Shown: positions 9,418 through 18,151, numbered from the stretch's first letter. The stretch: DNA of 64,000 nucleotides from Fen-1273 sp963748405 (GCA_963748405.1 CAVVIT010000004.1:1-64000), one strand, 5' to 3'. The notes: generated by a model not told the origin, from the letters alone. Numbers and translations are program-made.

Positions 9418-9507
9418 ATGGGACTTGCTATCGGGATTGGTCTTACTCTCCTCACGCTGCTTTGCGTTCTCGCCTGGCTAAAATTCCTTGCCACCCAGCA
9501 GAGGTAA
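9418..9507 (+). CDS. Small single-span membrane peptide, 29 aa
   Basis: ATG 9418 is preceded by TGAGGATGCC, a good GAGG ribosome-binding site. The 29-aa product is mostly one hydrophobic helix (GIGLTLLTLLCVLAW) followed by a short basic tail (KFLATQQR). Its TAA stop is immediately followed by the ATG of the next small gene, implying translational coupling. No family is recognised. The precise SD, the membrane-span pattern and the tight pairing argue that it is real. Confidence 0.45.
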   Translation: MGLAIGIGLTLLTLLCVLAWLKFLATQQR

Positions 9508-9702
9508 ATGGACGATCTCTCCCGACTTTACAAGGACGAGGAAAAGCAGCAGGAGAACCGTTTGCAGCCATTGAATTCCCCCCGGAATGTCTGGTCTTGC
9601 CACATTTGTGGTCAGATCTCAGTAGTTCAGTCCCAATGCCCTCACTGTCTGTCCCCCCGTCCACGTGGTAGTTTTCTTTTCAAAATCCGATTGCCGGAAT
9701 AG
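9508..9702 (+). CDS. Small zinc-ribbon protein, 64 aa
   Basis: The protein has an N-terminal charged helix (MDDLSRLYKDEEKQQENR) and then a zinc ribbon with two knuckles, CHICG and CPHC, 11 residues apart. A basic tail follows. The ribosome-binding site AGAGG lies inside the end of the upstream peptide gene, and the two genes abut (TAA-ATG). It could be a small regulator or a metal-binding partner of the 29-aa membrane peptide. No family name is offered. The cassette is sandwiched between IS1111 and IS21. Confidence 0.5.
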   Translation: MDDLSRLYKDEEKQQENRLQPLNSPRNVWSCHICGQISVVQSQCPHCLSPRPRGSFLFKIRLPE

Positions 9703-9875
9703 TTAAGTTTGCTCCGGCGAGTGAACAGGTCACACTTGCTACCAGCGTACCGTTTGACCAAGAATCCCAGGTTTTGTCTGTTGCCGAACGGGCGAAAGAA
9801 CGACAACACCCACATCAGATTGCCTGAGGCGGGTGTTTGTCGAGGACCACGTATATTCCCCACTATAGAAGACTG

Positions 9876-10019
9876 TAGGGCCAGCTGATTCCCCAGTTTC
9901 GGGGCCAGCTGATTCCCCGGTCCCAGGGCCAGATCATTCCCCAGTTCCGGGGTCAGATCATTCCCCAGTTTCAGGGCCACATGATTCCCCAGTTCCAGGG
10001 CCAGATGATTCCCCGCCCC
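9876..10019 (+). repeat. Six tandem ~24-bp transposase-binding repeats of IS21
   Basis: Six imperfect copies of the unit GGGCCAGATGATTCCCCAGT plus about four variable bases follow the left terminal repeat. Two related copies (GGGGAATACTCTGACCC, GGGGAATTACGTGGCCC in inverted orientation) lie at 12496-12537. Multiple terminal repeats are the IstA binding sites in IS21 elements. Six internal units on one side is a high number. Confidence 0.8.
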
Positions 10020-10108
10020 CAAGGTTGGCATCCATTCACCGCAAGCCATAGCTTGTCTCCCGGCGTAAATCGTGGATTTTTCACCAGGAACAAAGGAACC
10101 GACGAGCC

Positions 10109-11707
10109 ATGGCATTCAAAAAGGTGCAAACTGTGGAGATTTGGAACATACTTCGCCGCTGGACCGATGGACAACGACCAAGCGCAATCGCGCTGGCCTG
10201 CGGCTGCGACCGCAAAACCGTCCGGGCCTATATCGAGATGGCTCGTAATCTGGGCATCACCCGGGAAGAGATCACCCCGGAGCGGAAGGAGGAGCTCCTC
10301 CCGCGCCTCCAGGATGCCTCCGCCCGGCTCCACGCGAAGGCGACGAGCCGGTTGCTCCTGGAGCCGCACGTCGAGGAGATCCTGGCCCTGATCAACGATC
10401 CGGAGAACCCTCTGAAGCCGAAGACTGCGTACGAAGTCATCGCGCTGCGCTACGGGCTCCAGGGGAAGGTCAGTTACTCGACGTTCAAGCGCCTGGCCCG
10501 TTCACGACAGCTCGTCCCGGAAGGCAAGCGCGACACCTGCCGTATCGAGATGCCGCCGGGATCGCAGATCCAGCTCGACTACGGCAAGATGGGGCTCCTG
10601 TGGGATCCGCTCGAGAAGCGGCGCAGGAACGTCTATGCCTTTATCGGTACGCTGGCCTTCAGCCGTCACAAGTTTGTGCAGTTCGTCTACAGCCAGGACC
10701 AGCAGAGCTTTGCCCAGAGTCATGTCGAGATGTTCTCCTGGTTCGGCGGGGTGACGAGGATCCTCACGATCGACAACCTGAAAAACGGAGTGCTGAAGCC
10801 CGACATCTACGATCCGGTCTTCAACCGGGCGTACGCGGACCTCGCCGAGTACTACCGGACGTTCATCGACCCGTGCCGCATTGCCTCGCCCCAGGACAAA
10901 GGGAAAGTCGAGCGCGACGTCCAGACAGTCCGCGAGTTCTTCAGGAAAATGCGCGCCCTGCATCCCTCGGCCACCATCGCCGAGCTCAATCACCTGGTCC
11001 GCCACTGGCTCATCCACGAGTACGGCGCACGGCCCCACGGAACGACCGGAGAGCCCTCCTACACGCTCTTTACGCAGTGCGAACAGTCGGTCTTGATCCA
11101 ACTGCCTGAAGTGCCCTTCACGGTGGCCCGGTGGAGACAAGCATCGGTGCATCCCGACCATTATCTCCAGGTGGACGGCCTACGCTTCCCACTCTCCGCC
11201 GAGTACGTAGGCAAAACCTTGCAGGTCATGTTCACGCCGACGCAGGCGAAGATCTTCTACCAGGATCAACTCATCAAGACCGAAACCCTGACCGGGAAGA
11301 AGATTTACACCGACTGGAGCGCCTTCCCTGCCAATGTCGAGTTCGCCCTGTCGGAGGAGACCCCGCGGAGGCTCATCCGGAAAGCCTACGCCCTGGGCGG
11401 CAAGCCGTTCCAGGATCTGGTCGTCAACCTCCTCTCCGTTCCCGGCTTCTCATATCTGCGCCGCGTGATGGGACTCATGGACACCGTGAAAGGCTATCGT
11501 CTCCAGCAGGTCGAGGCTGCCGCCACAATCGCCCTGACGCTCGACAAGCCGGTTACCACGCACCTCTTCCGTCACATGCTCCAGAACGCGTGCAAACAGG
11601 AAGCGGAGGCAGATCTCCAGGAAGGTCTCCCGCTCTCAGCCCAGACGGAGAGCTTTATGCGTCCTGCCGCCTACTTCCTGCGGGAAGGAGGAGAGGCCCG
11701 TGGGTAA
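10109..11707 (+). CDS. istA: IS21-family transposase IstA
   Basis: The 532-aa DDE transposase has an N-terminal helix-turn-helix (WTDGQRPSAIALACGCDRKT). The rve-type catalytic core has D in QLDYGKMG, D in ILTIDNLKNGV, and E in PQDKGKVERDVQ. A C-terminal beta-barrel domain follows (YLQVDGLRFPLSAEYVGKTL). It cuts and joins IS21 ends and needs the ATPase IstB. The stop overlaps the istB start by 8 bp, as expected for coupled translation. The length and all three catalytic residues are normal, so it is probably functional. Confidence 0.95.
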   Translation: MAFKKVQTVEIWNILRRWTDGQRPSAIALACGCDRKTVRAYIEMARNLGITREEITPERKEELLPRLQDASARLHAKATSRLLLEPHVEEILALINDPENPLKPKTAYEVIALRYGLQGKVSYSTFKRLARSRQLVPEGKRDTCRIEMPPGSQIQLDYGKMGLLWDPLEKRRRNVYAFIGTLAFSRHKFVQFVYSQDQQSFAQSHVEMFSWFGGVTRILTIDNLKNGVLKPDIYDPVFNRAYADLAEYYRTFIDPCRIASPQDKGKVERDVQTVREFFRKMRALHPSATIAELNHLVRHWLIHEYGARPHGTTGEPSYTLFTQCEQSVLIQLPEVPFTVARWRQASVHPDHYLQVDGLRFPLSAEYVGKTLQVMFTPTQAKIFYQDQLIKTETLTGKKIYTDWSAFPANVEFALSEETPRRLIRKAYALGGKPFQDLVVNLLSVPGFSYLRRVMGLMDTVKGYRLQQVEAAATIALTLDKPVTTHLFRHMLQNACKQEAEADLQEGLPLSAQTESFMRPAAYFLREGGEARG

Positions 11708-12455
11708 TACAGCCGAACTTGCCCCCCAGCTCCGCGCCCTGAAGCTCTCCGGGATGCTCGACACGTTGGAGATGCGGCTCCTGGAAGCCGAGCAGGGGCA
11801 GCTTTCCCTGACGGAACTCCTCTCCATGCTCATCAGCGACGAGCTGGAGGCCAGGCGGAACCGCAAACTCGCGCGCCTGATCAAGCACGCCCATCTGAGT
11901 GCAGGCCAGACACTCGAGTCCTTCGACTTTGACATCGCCGTCTCCGCCAACCGGCCCCTGGTCCGCGATCTGGCCACGTGCCGGTTCATCCAGCGATCGG
12001 AAAACGTCTTCTTCTTCGGTCCCACCGGGACCGGCAAGACGCATCTGGCCCAGGCACTCGCACATGCCGCCTGCCGGCGATACCTGTCGGTGGAATTTTA
12101 CAAATTTGGCGAACTCATCAGCGCGCTCACCAAAGCTGACATCACCGGCTCTGCCGATCGGCTCCTCCGGGCGCTCTGCAAGAGCGACCTGGTCGTTCTG
12201 GACGAGTTCGCCTTCAAACGACTCGAACAGAAACCCGCAGAGTGGCTTTACATGATCGTCGACAGCCGGTACTCGACCGGCTCCATCATCTTGACGAGCA
12301 ACAGATCCCTTGACGACTGGCCTGCTATCTTCCCGGACAAGGTTATGGCCAATGCCGTCATGGACCGTCTGGCCCACAACGCGCACCAGATCGTCCTCAA
12401 AGGAGAATCGTACAGGAAGAAAAAGGGACTGAAATCTGAACCGCTTAAGGAGTAA
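11700..12455 (+). CDS. istB: IS21-family helper ATPase IstB
   Basis: The 251-aa AAA+ ATPase of the DnaC/IstB type assembles on target DNA and stimulates IstA. It has Walker A GPTGTGKTH at about residue 106, Walker B LVVLDEFAF, and sensor 1 ILTSNRSLDDW. The start is GTG at 11700 inside the end of istA, giving an 8-bp overlap. Full length. Confidence 0.95.
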   Translation: MGNTAELAPQLRALKLSGMLDTLEMRLLEAEQGQLSLTELLSMLISDELEARRNRKLARLIKHAHLSAGQTLESFDFDIAVSANRPLVRDLATCRFIQRSENVFFFGPTGTGKTHLAQALAHAACRRYLSVEFYKFGELISALTKADITGSADRLLRALCKSDLVVLDEFAFKRLEQKPAEWLYMIVDSRYSTGSIILTSNRSLDDWPAIFPDKVMANAVMDRLAHNAHQIVLKGESYRKKKGLKSEPLKE

Positions 12456-12598
12456 ATCATGACTGAATAGACAACCGCTCACCCAACTTTAGGGTGGGGA
12501 ATACTCTGACCCTCAAAGTGGGGAATTACGTGGCCCTTGACAGGTGTTGGTCCAGAATTCGAGGCTTCTGTGGTCAATTGCCAAAAGAGCCGGGCAAA

Positions 12599-14128
12599 CT
12601 AGAACTTCTTGACAAGTTCTTGCACACGCTCTGTGATGCGAACAAAATCTGTCTTCCCGCTTGCCATTTTCGGAAGATCTTCTAAGACAACAAAACGCTT
12701 AGGCAGGGCAATTGCCGGCAGCAGATTTGCCATTTCACGGTACATTCGCCGTTCATCTATCGGTCGAGTGATTGCCGCGATTATTGTTGATCCCTTCGTC
12801 GCATCGGGATATCCAACGACACAACACAAAGTGTGCATTGGCAGGAGTTTCTCCAATACTTCTTCGACGTGGATGAGAGAAACCATCTCTCCGCCTATTT
12901 TCACAAACCTCCGTAATCTGCCGGTATGCCAAAGGAATCCGTCAGCGTCCAAGTATCCCATATCCCCCGTGTCATACCATCCCTCGTGGAAACGCCGGTT
13001 GGTCGATTCACGATCGTCGAAGTATCCTGAGAAGACACTTTCCCCCTTGACCAATATTCTTCCGATCTCACCAATCTCACAATCTCTGTCTGTGTCATAT
13101 CGCATAATGCGAAGCATAAGATTCGGCAAAACCCAACCGACACTCCCAGGACGACAACGATCTGGCGTGTTCACAGTTATGATCGGACTTGTTTCGGTTG
13201 TACCGTAGCCTTCATAAATTGTCAATCCGTGTTTTTCTTGATACGCCTGTCTGAGCAAGTTGGGACATTTATCCGCACCCGTCACAATCAATTCTAGCGA
13301 TGTGAAATCTCCCGGTTGTGAATGATGTAAGTACCCCCAAAGAAATGCTGGCGTACCAACGAGATAGGTTGGTCTGTCTTCGCGGATGATTGTGCAGACT
13401 GTTTTGTAGTCCAGCGGATTTGCATAAGTCACGATCGTCATTCCGAACCGAAGTGGGAGCCACAAAGTGATGGCCAGGCCGAATACGTGGAAGAAGGGAA
13501 GCGTTGCAAGCATGACATCGTCGTGCCTGAATGGATATATCTGTGACAACGCCTCAAGATTTGCGATGATGTTGCGGTGTGTAAGCGGAACTGCCTTTGG
13601 CTCCCCCTCGCTGCCTGTGGTGAACAGAATTGCCGCAGGTGCATTGATATCGGAGACAGGACACCGTGAAAGGATCCACTCAGCAGGAAGTCTAGCGCGT
13701 AACGCTGCTTTTCCTTTGTCGAATATCGATACGCTGTTGAGCAAGTCCTCGATATAGACAAACCCATCAAGCATTGGTGCGTCGAGTTTTTCGAGTAAGC
13801 CCTTCGCCGTAATAACCGTTTCGAAATCGCACTTCCTCCGGGCATATTCCACGTTATGTATCACTCCTGTGGAGTAATTCAACAGGACGGGTGTCTTTCC
13901 ACTCATCAACAAGGCAAGTACTACGATTGCCGCTCCGGCGGAAGTGGGAAGCATGACGCCAACCAAAGAATCATCAATCTCGGTCAGGGCACCGGCAAGA
14001 ACAAAAGAAGCTGCGAGTGTGCGACGGTAGGTGTATTGACGTTGAAGACCGCGGTCGACAAAGGCGACTTTGTATCCGTACTGTTTCGCGATGCGGACGA
14101 ACTGAAAATGGAGCGGTTCACGTTGCAT
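12599..14128 (-). CDS. AMP-forming acyl-CoA/acyl-ACP synthetase, Aas-like
   Basis: The 509-aa protein is an ANL-superfamily adenylating enzyme. Core motifs are ILFTTGSEGEPKAVPLTHRN (the P-loop-like AMP-binding signature), YEGYGTTETSP, WYDTGDMGYLDADGF, and the C-terminal catalytic Lys in LPKMASGKTDFV. The sequence most resembles the acyl-ACP synthetase half of Aas (phospholipid recycling), but the N-terminal acyltransferase domain is absent. It starts 12 bp downstream of the DUF1295 remnant on the same strand, so it was probably co-transcribed with DUF4345 and DUF1295. The IS3 insertion may now cut it off from that promoter. The substrate is unproven. Confidence 0.8.
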   Translation of the reverse strand: MQREPLHFQFVRIAKQYGYKVAFVDRGLQRQYTYRRTLAASFVLAGALTEIDDSLVGVMLPTSAGAAIVVLALLMSGKTPVLLNYSTGVIHNVEYARRKCDFETVITAKGLLEKLDAPMLDGFVYIEDLLNSVSIFDKGKAALRARLPAEWILSRCPVSDINAPAAILFTTGSEGEPKAVPLTHRNIIANLEALSQIYPFRHDDVMLATLPFFHVFGLAITLWLPLRFGMTIVTYANPLDYKTVCTIIREDRPTYLVGTPAFLWGYLHHSQPGDFTSLELIVTGADKCPNLLRQAYQEKHGLTIYEGYGTTETSPIITVNTPDRCRPGSVGWVLPNLMLRIMRYDTDRDCEIGEIGRILVKGESVFSGYFDDRESTNRRFHEGWYDTGDMGYLDADGFLWHTGRLRRFVKIGGEMVSLIHVEEVLEKLLPMHTLCCVVGYPDATKGSTIIAAITRPIDERRMYREMANLLPAIALPKRFVVLEDLPKMASGKTDFVRITERVQELVKKF

Positions 14129-14396
14129 AGTAATGCTTCATTACTCCCTGGGAAACCATGGAACAAAGGCATTTGTGGTACGCATATATTCTTCATAGCC
14201 GGGTCGGGTCTTCATGAGTTGTTCAAGCAGTGTCACACCAGAAATTCGCAGCAAAAGAGCTTTCATAAGAACGGGAAAAAGCACTGTCCACCAAGTTCCT
14301 GAAGCTGCTGCAAGAACATAGTGAGCTGTACCCCAAAAACTGGACAGGTTGCTTAGGTGGAAAAAATGGCTATTTTTCCACATAGGAGGTCCAGGC

Positions 14397-14669
14397 ATGA
14401 AACGTATCCGCCGCTCGCTCTCGCCCGCGTTCAAGGCGAAAGTTGCCTTCGAGTCGCTCAAGGAAGACCGCACGATCACTGAGCTGGCTTCGGAGTTCAA
14501 GGTGCATCCGAACCAGATCTCGCAGTGGAAGAAGCATCTTCAGGAGCATATTCCGGATCTCTTCACCAGCGGTTACGGCAAGGATGAGAACGAAGCCGTC
14601 ATCGCCCGTCTGTACGAAGAGATTGGCCGCCTGAAGGTCGATCTGGATTTTCTAAAAAAAAGAGTCTGA
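14397..14669 (+). CDS. IS3-family OrfA (HTH protein)
   Basis: The 90-aa protein has a helix-turn-helix (SPAFKAKVAFESLKEDRTIT, HPNQISQWKKHL) followed by a leucine-zipper-like tail (ARLYEEIGRLKVDLDFLKKR). The ATG at 14397 has an AGGAGG ribosome-binding site 6 nt upstream, which favours it over an upstream start at 14349. Near its end, eight A residues (14654-14661) form a slippery site. A -1 slip there fuses it to OrfB, giving FSKKKSLTLPLAARRALIDP. Confidence 0.92.
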   Translation: MKRIRRSLSPAFKAKVAFESLKEDRTITELASEFKVHPNQISQWKKHLQEHIPDLFTSGYGKDENEAVIARLYEEIGRLKVDLDFLKKRV

Positions 14670-14695
14670 CGCTTCCGCTGGCTGCTCGGCGTGCA

Positions 14696-15499
14696 TTGAT
14701 CGACCCTCTGGATGATCAACTCAGCATCACGCATCAATGCGAGCTGTTGGGCGTCGCCCGGTCGACCCTGTACTACTCACCCGTGCCTGTCGGCCGACTA
14801 ACTCTGGCCTTGATGAAGGCCATCGACCGAGAGTATACGGCGCATCCGTTTTTTGGTGCTCGCAGGATCCTGCTGGAGATGAGGGATCTGGGGTTTGAGG
14901 TCAACCACAAAAGGATCTCTCGATTAATGCGCCAGATGGGGATCCAGGCGATTTATGCGGCTCCCAGAACAAGCATTCCGGCGCAGAATCACAAGATTTA
15001 CCCCTACCTGCTGACGGGGGTGAGCATTACGCGACCGGATCAGGTCTGGAGCACTGACCTGACGTATATCCCGATGGAGAGCGGCTTTATGTACCTGGTC
15101 GCGGTCATCGATTGGTTTAGCCGGTTCGTTCTCTCCTGGGGAGTATCGAACACCCAGGATGCGGGCTTCTGCACGAGCGTGCTCAAGAGAGCGCTTCGCA
15201 GAGGGAAGCCCGGGATCTTCAACACGGACCAGGGATCGCAGTTCACGAGCGACATCTTCACGGAACCACTTCTGGCAGAGAAGATCGCCATCAGCATGGA
15301 CGGTCGCGGCAGAGCGCTGGATAACGTGTTCATCGAGCGTTTGTGGCGCAGCGTGAAGTACGAAGACATTTATCTCCACAACTACGTCACGGTGCAAGAA
15401 TTGATTTCGGGACTCAGCAAGTATTTCCGGTTCTACAACTTCGACCGGTATCACCAGTCACTCGGCAACCTGACGCCGGCAGGGCTCTACCTCCCATGA
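14696..15499 (+). CDS. IS3-family OrfB (DDE transposase)
   Basis: The rve-core protein is normally made as the OrfAB frameshift fusion. TTG 14696 is only a nominal start, and the open frame reaches back to the A8 slip site. It has the HTH_21 region (HPFFGARRILLEMRDLGFEV) and the catalytic DDE: VWSTDLTYIPM, NTDQGSQFTS, and DNVFIERLWRSVKYED. It ends YHQSLGNLTPAGLYLP, the typical IS3 C-terminus. All catalytic residues are present. Confidence 0.93.
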   Translation: MIDPLDDQLSITHQCELLGVARSTLYYSPVPVGRLTLALMKAIDREYTAHPFFGARRILLEMRDLGFEVNHKRISRLMRQMGIQAIYAAPRTSIPAQNHKIYPYLLTGVSITRPDQVWSTDLTYIPMESGFMYLVAVIDWFSRFVLSWGVSNTQDAGFCTSVLKRALRRGKPGIFNTDQGSQFTSDIFTEPLLAEKIAISMDGRGRALDNVFIERLWRSVKYEDIYLHNYVTVQELISGLSKYFRFYNFDRYHQSLGNLTPAGLYLP

Positions 15500-15826
15500 C
15501 AGGGAGTGCAGCCCTCAAGGTCTCACCAGGGGGGCGGGTGGAACAGATCGTTAAAGACAAGCGTTAGGAGCAAGACAAACCAGACCAGATTTTCCCACCT
15601 AAGAAATGGCTGAAAGCTGTCCAGCCAATGGGGTACACCTCATAGAATCCCCGCCATTGAACGGTATCGCCGAAATAGTTGGGATGCCGGGTGTAGCGCC
15701 ATAGTCCGGCTCCCCAGAATACGTCCACGATGCTGGAATTCCGGAGAGCGAGACTCAACAGCCAGAGGCCTGTCATCAAGCAGATGATAATACCGGCGCT
15801 GAGATATACGTCCTCGAGAAAAACAA

Positions 15827-16162
15827 TCAGAGTATCAGAACAATACCGAAGACTACCTCGACTGCTAGACTGATCCAGTTTGATTGCACGGACGAGCCAT
15901 CCGCAAAAATTGAAATAAGCCGTACTAGTGCGATTGCGAGGTATGCCCACCCAAGCATTGTGTATGTATCGCCCTTCAGGAGTATCGGCGACAAGCCGAG
16001 TGCGACAAAGAGCCCACCAAGAACGGCACGTATTTCGCTAATCCCTCTGCCGCCGACCGGTTGAAGTCCCGTGAAGTTGACGGTGGAATTGGGAACAACA
16101 AGTGAAAAGGCGCCAGTGGCGGCAGTGAGGACGCAAATAGCGTTCTTGACAACAATTAGCAT
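15827..16162 (-). CDS. DUF4345-like membrane protein
   Basis: The 111-aa protein has four predicted membrane segments (IVVKNAICVLTAATGAFSLV; ISEIRAVLGGLFVALGLSPI; MLGWAYLAIALVRLISI; WISLAVEVVFGIVLIL). The pattern and GRGISEIRAVLGG match the DUF4345 family of unknown function. A GAGGAGGGAG ribosome-binding site precedes ATG 16162. It was probably first in a minus-strand operon with DUF1295 and the Aas-like ligase; the DUF1295 frame starts at its stop codon. A truncated IS1380 transposase abuts its upstream side and may have removed the native promoter. Confidence 0.7.
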   Translation of the reverse strand: MLIVVKNAICVLTAATGAFSLVVPNSTVNFTGLQPVGGRGISEIRAVLGGLFVALGLSPILLKGDTYTMLGWAYLAIALVRLISIFADGSSVQSNWISLAVEVVFGIVLIL

Positions 16163-16186
16163 TTGTGCTCCCTCCTCGAAAGTCTA

Positions 16187-17293
16187 TCATATTTGGTTGG
16201 CAACAAACCGGTGACAACTGAGACGGTCGGCACTCAGGTCCAGCTTCAGTTCCTTGATCATCTGATTCTCGACCTCTCCGCGACCAACATAAAAGTCATA
16301 GAGCGTGAGTGCTTTGCCGCGGAAGCTGGTGACCACAAAGCGTTCGTTGATGCCCTCGGAGCTGACTTCGGTCTTCATCAGGATGCGACGGTGTCTCGTC
16401 CACGACCCAGCCTGGTAGAGGGTTGAAGTTAAGTGACGCACTTTACGTCCTGTGGCCTTGAAGAGTCGCTGGGCTCGCTCGACGTTCTTTTCGTTCAATG
16501 TTTTCAGTGATTTTATCGCTCGATAGCCGATGATATAGTCAATCCCCTCGTCTTCGCAGAAGCAATACAGTTCAGGGATGGCGAAGCCGGCGTCTGCGCG
16601 GACGATGATCTTGACATGCTTCCACCGGAAGCGGAGGCGGCCAACGAGACGTTTGAGTACGGGCATCACATCAGTCGAGGAAGCGGCGTTTCCTGGACGG
16701 AGAAGGGCGGCCAAGAGATCACCCCGTTTGCCATCGAAGATGAGCAATGGGTGGTACATATGCTGATTATAGAAGCCGTTGAAAAGGGAAAGCTGCTGCG
16801 CCCCGTATGTGGGGTCATCCGTACTGTCGATATCGAGGATGATGCGCTTGGGAGCTTTCGCGAATTTGCTCAGATACAGCTCCAGCAGAGTTTCTGCAAG
16901 GTCAAAGAGATCACGCTGCCTGATGCTGTTCTCCAGGCGTGAAAGTGTCGGTTGACTGGGCAGGGCGTCACCCGGGTCCGTGGTCTTGTCGCAGCAAAGT
17001 TTGAACACGGGATCCTTCCTGAGCGTCGTCGCGTCGTTACAGTCTTCATATCCGGCGACCATCTGGTAGATCCGCTGACGCAGTAAGGTCATCAAGTCGT
17101 GATCGATGTACCGCTGGTCCCGGCGATCAGTCAAAGAAGAAACCACTCTATCGACGATTTTGAGTCGCTCATCCAGTTGCCGGACGAGCAACATTCCCCC
17201 GTCGCTGGAGATGTCGCCACCTTTGAAGTTCACGGTGAGTGGTTTATGCTTGTAGTACGGAAACACCATCTGTCTGCTTGGGCAGTCTGTCAT
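16187..17293 (-). pseudogene. IS1380-family transposase, C-terminally truncated
   Basis: The 368 aa are recognisable as an IS1380 (DDE_Tnp_1-like) transposase. Signatures are VNFKGGDISSDGGMLLVRQL at the N-terminus, the LSRLENS motif, RIILDIDSTDDPTYGAQQ (first Asp pair), VIVRADAGFAIPELY-like (IIVRADAGFA), and QMIKELKLDLSADRLSCHRF near the end. Family members continue past FVANQ with another ~70-100 aa (FRLLLHAAAY-type). Here the frame ends VANQI then stop, right at the junction with the DUF4345 locus. It is probably inactive. Confidence 0.88.
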
Positions 17294-17400
17294 CCGCGGG
17301 TGCGAGTTGTGAACGGATCAGTATGCGTTAATTCGTTTGCACACTGAACGATGCACGCGGTCACAAAGTTTCATTCGCGAACTTATGAATAATCCAAGCT
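16187..17400 (-). mobile_element. IS1380-family element, truncated at the transposase 3' end
   Basis: The transposase gene loses its C-terminus at 16187, and no terminal inverted repeat follows before the DUF4345 gene. The other end is not fixed. A TTATGAATAATCC segment near 17382, of a kind common at IS1380 ends, suggests the boundary lies about there. The element cannot transpose without its second end. Confidence 0.65.
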
Positions 17401-17789
17401 AGTGTTGGCGAAGATAGTAAACATTTCCAATCAATGGCAATGAGTATCCGCCGTGTTCGCGGGAGAACCTACTCCGCATGAACACCGAGGCTTCTGACGA
17501 CGTCAAGCTCAAGAGCAACTCCAACAGGGAAATGAGCGGCACTGATTACCCGTCCCCAAATGAGATCGGCTTGTTCCGAGACCGGATCTGTCTGGCACGG
17601 TCCATTCGTTATCAGGGGAGCTGTGAGAATATGAAGGGGAAAGCATCTTTTGTTCGGATCCTCGCTCAGCCTCATCTATTTTGGTTCGGTCAGGATTCTC
17701 CCCTCTAAGGGTGCTGGTGCGGGAGAGGGGGAATGGGGGATTTCCTCGAATCCGACGAGAGAAACAGGATGAGGTATTGGATAGTTGGG
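17401..17789. other. Non-coding stretch between IS remnants
   Basis: No gene is supported. A GC-rich segment with GGTGCGGGAGAGGGGG at about 17712-17727 looks repetitive but could not be classified. Confidence 0.4.
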
Positions 17790-18151
17790 GATCCGGCGAA
17801 TGTGCATGAGGTGCGAATCTGGGTGAAGTCGTCTTCGAACCGGGTGCCTTTTATGTGATGGATCGAGGCTATGCGGACTTCGCCCGGTTGAAGAATACTG
17901 ACAATGCCGGTACCCTCTTCGTGATCCGGGGGAAAAAGGGGTTCCGCTTTACCTGGGTCGCCGTCGCGGTCTTCGTCTTGGTGGCCATCGTCAATAAAGA
18001 ACTCAAGCTCGATCAGTCGCTCTATACAATCCTACAAATCTCGAGCGTGACGCTCTCTGAGAAAGAGCTGATAAATCAAGTACTTTCTGAATACCATGAC
18101 CCGATTGAGACCCTTCATCCTCCCAAACAAATGAAACTATTCGACATTTAA
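17790..18151 (+). pseudogene. IS4-family transposase remnant
   Basis: The fragment reads GDPANVHEVRI in one frame and then, after a frame change, LGEVVFEPGAFYVMDRGYAD and FARL, which is the second-Asp region of IS4 transposases. After RGKKGFRF the sequence jumps to VAVFVLVAIVNKEL and LYTILQISSVTLSEK, the C-terminal region with its Glu. The piece carrying the catalytic core between them is deleted. The N-terminal third of the gene is also missing. This is a dead remnant. Confidence 0.75.

Larger units (their letters stand above)
9838..12542 (+). mobile_element. Complete IS21-family element with 6-bp target duplication
   Basis: The left end starts TGTCGAGGACCACGTA at 9838. The right end, read on the complement from 12542, starts TGTCAAGGGCCACGTA. 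The two match well and share the ATTCCCCAC motif that follows. GGTGTT lies immediately outside both ends (9832-9837 and 12543-12548), a 6-bp target-site duplication within the 4-8 bp IS21 range. Inside are istA and istB, both intact. The insertion fell in the 3' arm of a terminator-like hairpin (AACACCC...GGGTGTT) around 9807-9837, so no gene was broken. The 2,705-bp element appears complete and recent. Confidence 0.93.
14322..15642 (+). mobile_element. IS3-family element, 1,321 bp, with 3-bp target duplication
   Basis: The left end is TGAGCTGTACCCCAAAAACT at 14322. The right end, on the complement from 15642, is TGAGGTGTACCCCATTGGCT, and the match continues through a CTGGACA...CTTAGGTGG motif. 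TAG flanks both sides (14319-14321 and 15643-15645), the 3-bp duplication typical of IS3. The element holds orfA and orfB in the usual -1 frame relation. It splits a DUF1295 gene. The ends differ at several positions, but both ORFs look intact. Confidence 0.9.
14141..15840 (-). pseudogene. DUF1295 (steroid 5-alpha-reductase-like) gene, deleted internally and split by IS3
   Basis: The N-terminal part lies at about 15650-15840 (FLEDVYLSAGIIICLMTGLW, SSIVDVFWG) and jumps directly to GLWRYTRHPNYFGD. Roughly 120 residues between these motifs are missing relative to the ~250-aa family. The C-terminal part lies at 14141-14321 (WWTVLFPVLMKALLLRISGV, RPGYEEYMRTTNAFVPW). Joining the two sides at the 3-bp duplication restores a continuous frame, QWRGFYVLAAASGTWW, matching the family. 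The protein would have been an inner-membrane enzyme of lipid or steroid-like reduction. The order of damage (deletion versus insertion) cannot be told. Confidence 0.85.

Noticed and set aside
9874..10019. Short tandem units that could be a CRISPR array
   Set aside because: The units are directly adjacent without unique spacers, and they lie inside the left end of IS21, where transposase-binding repeats are expected. No cas genes are present.
9642..10115. Minus-strand frame encoding an octapeptide-like repeat protein (GNxLAxxLGN)
   Set aside because: It is the translation of the IS21 24-bp repeat array; the repeat length is a multiple of three, so it stays open by chance.
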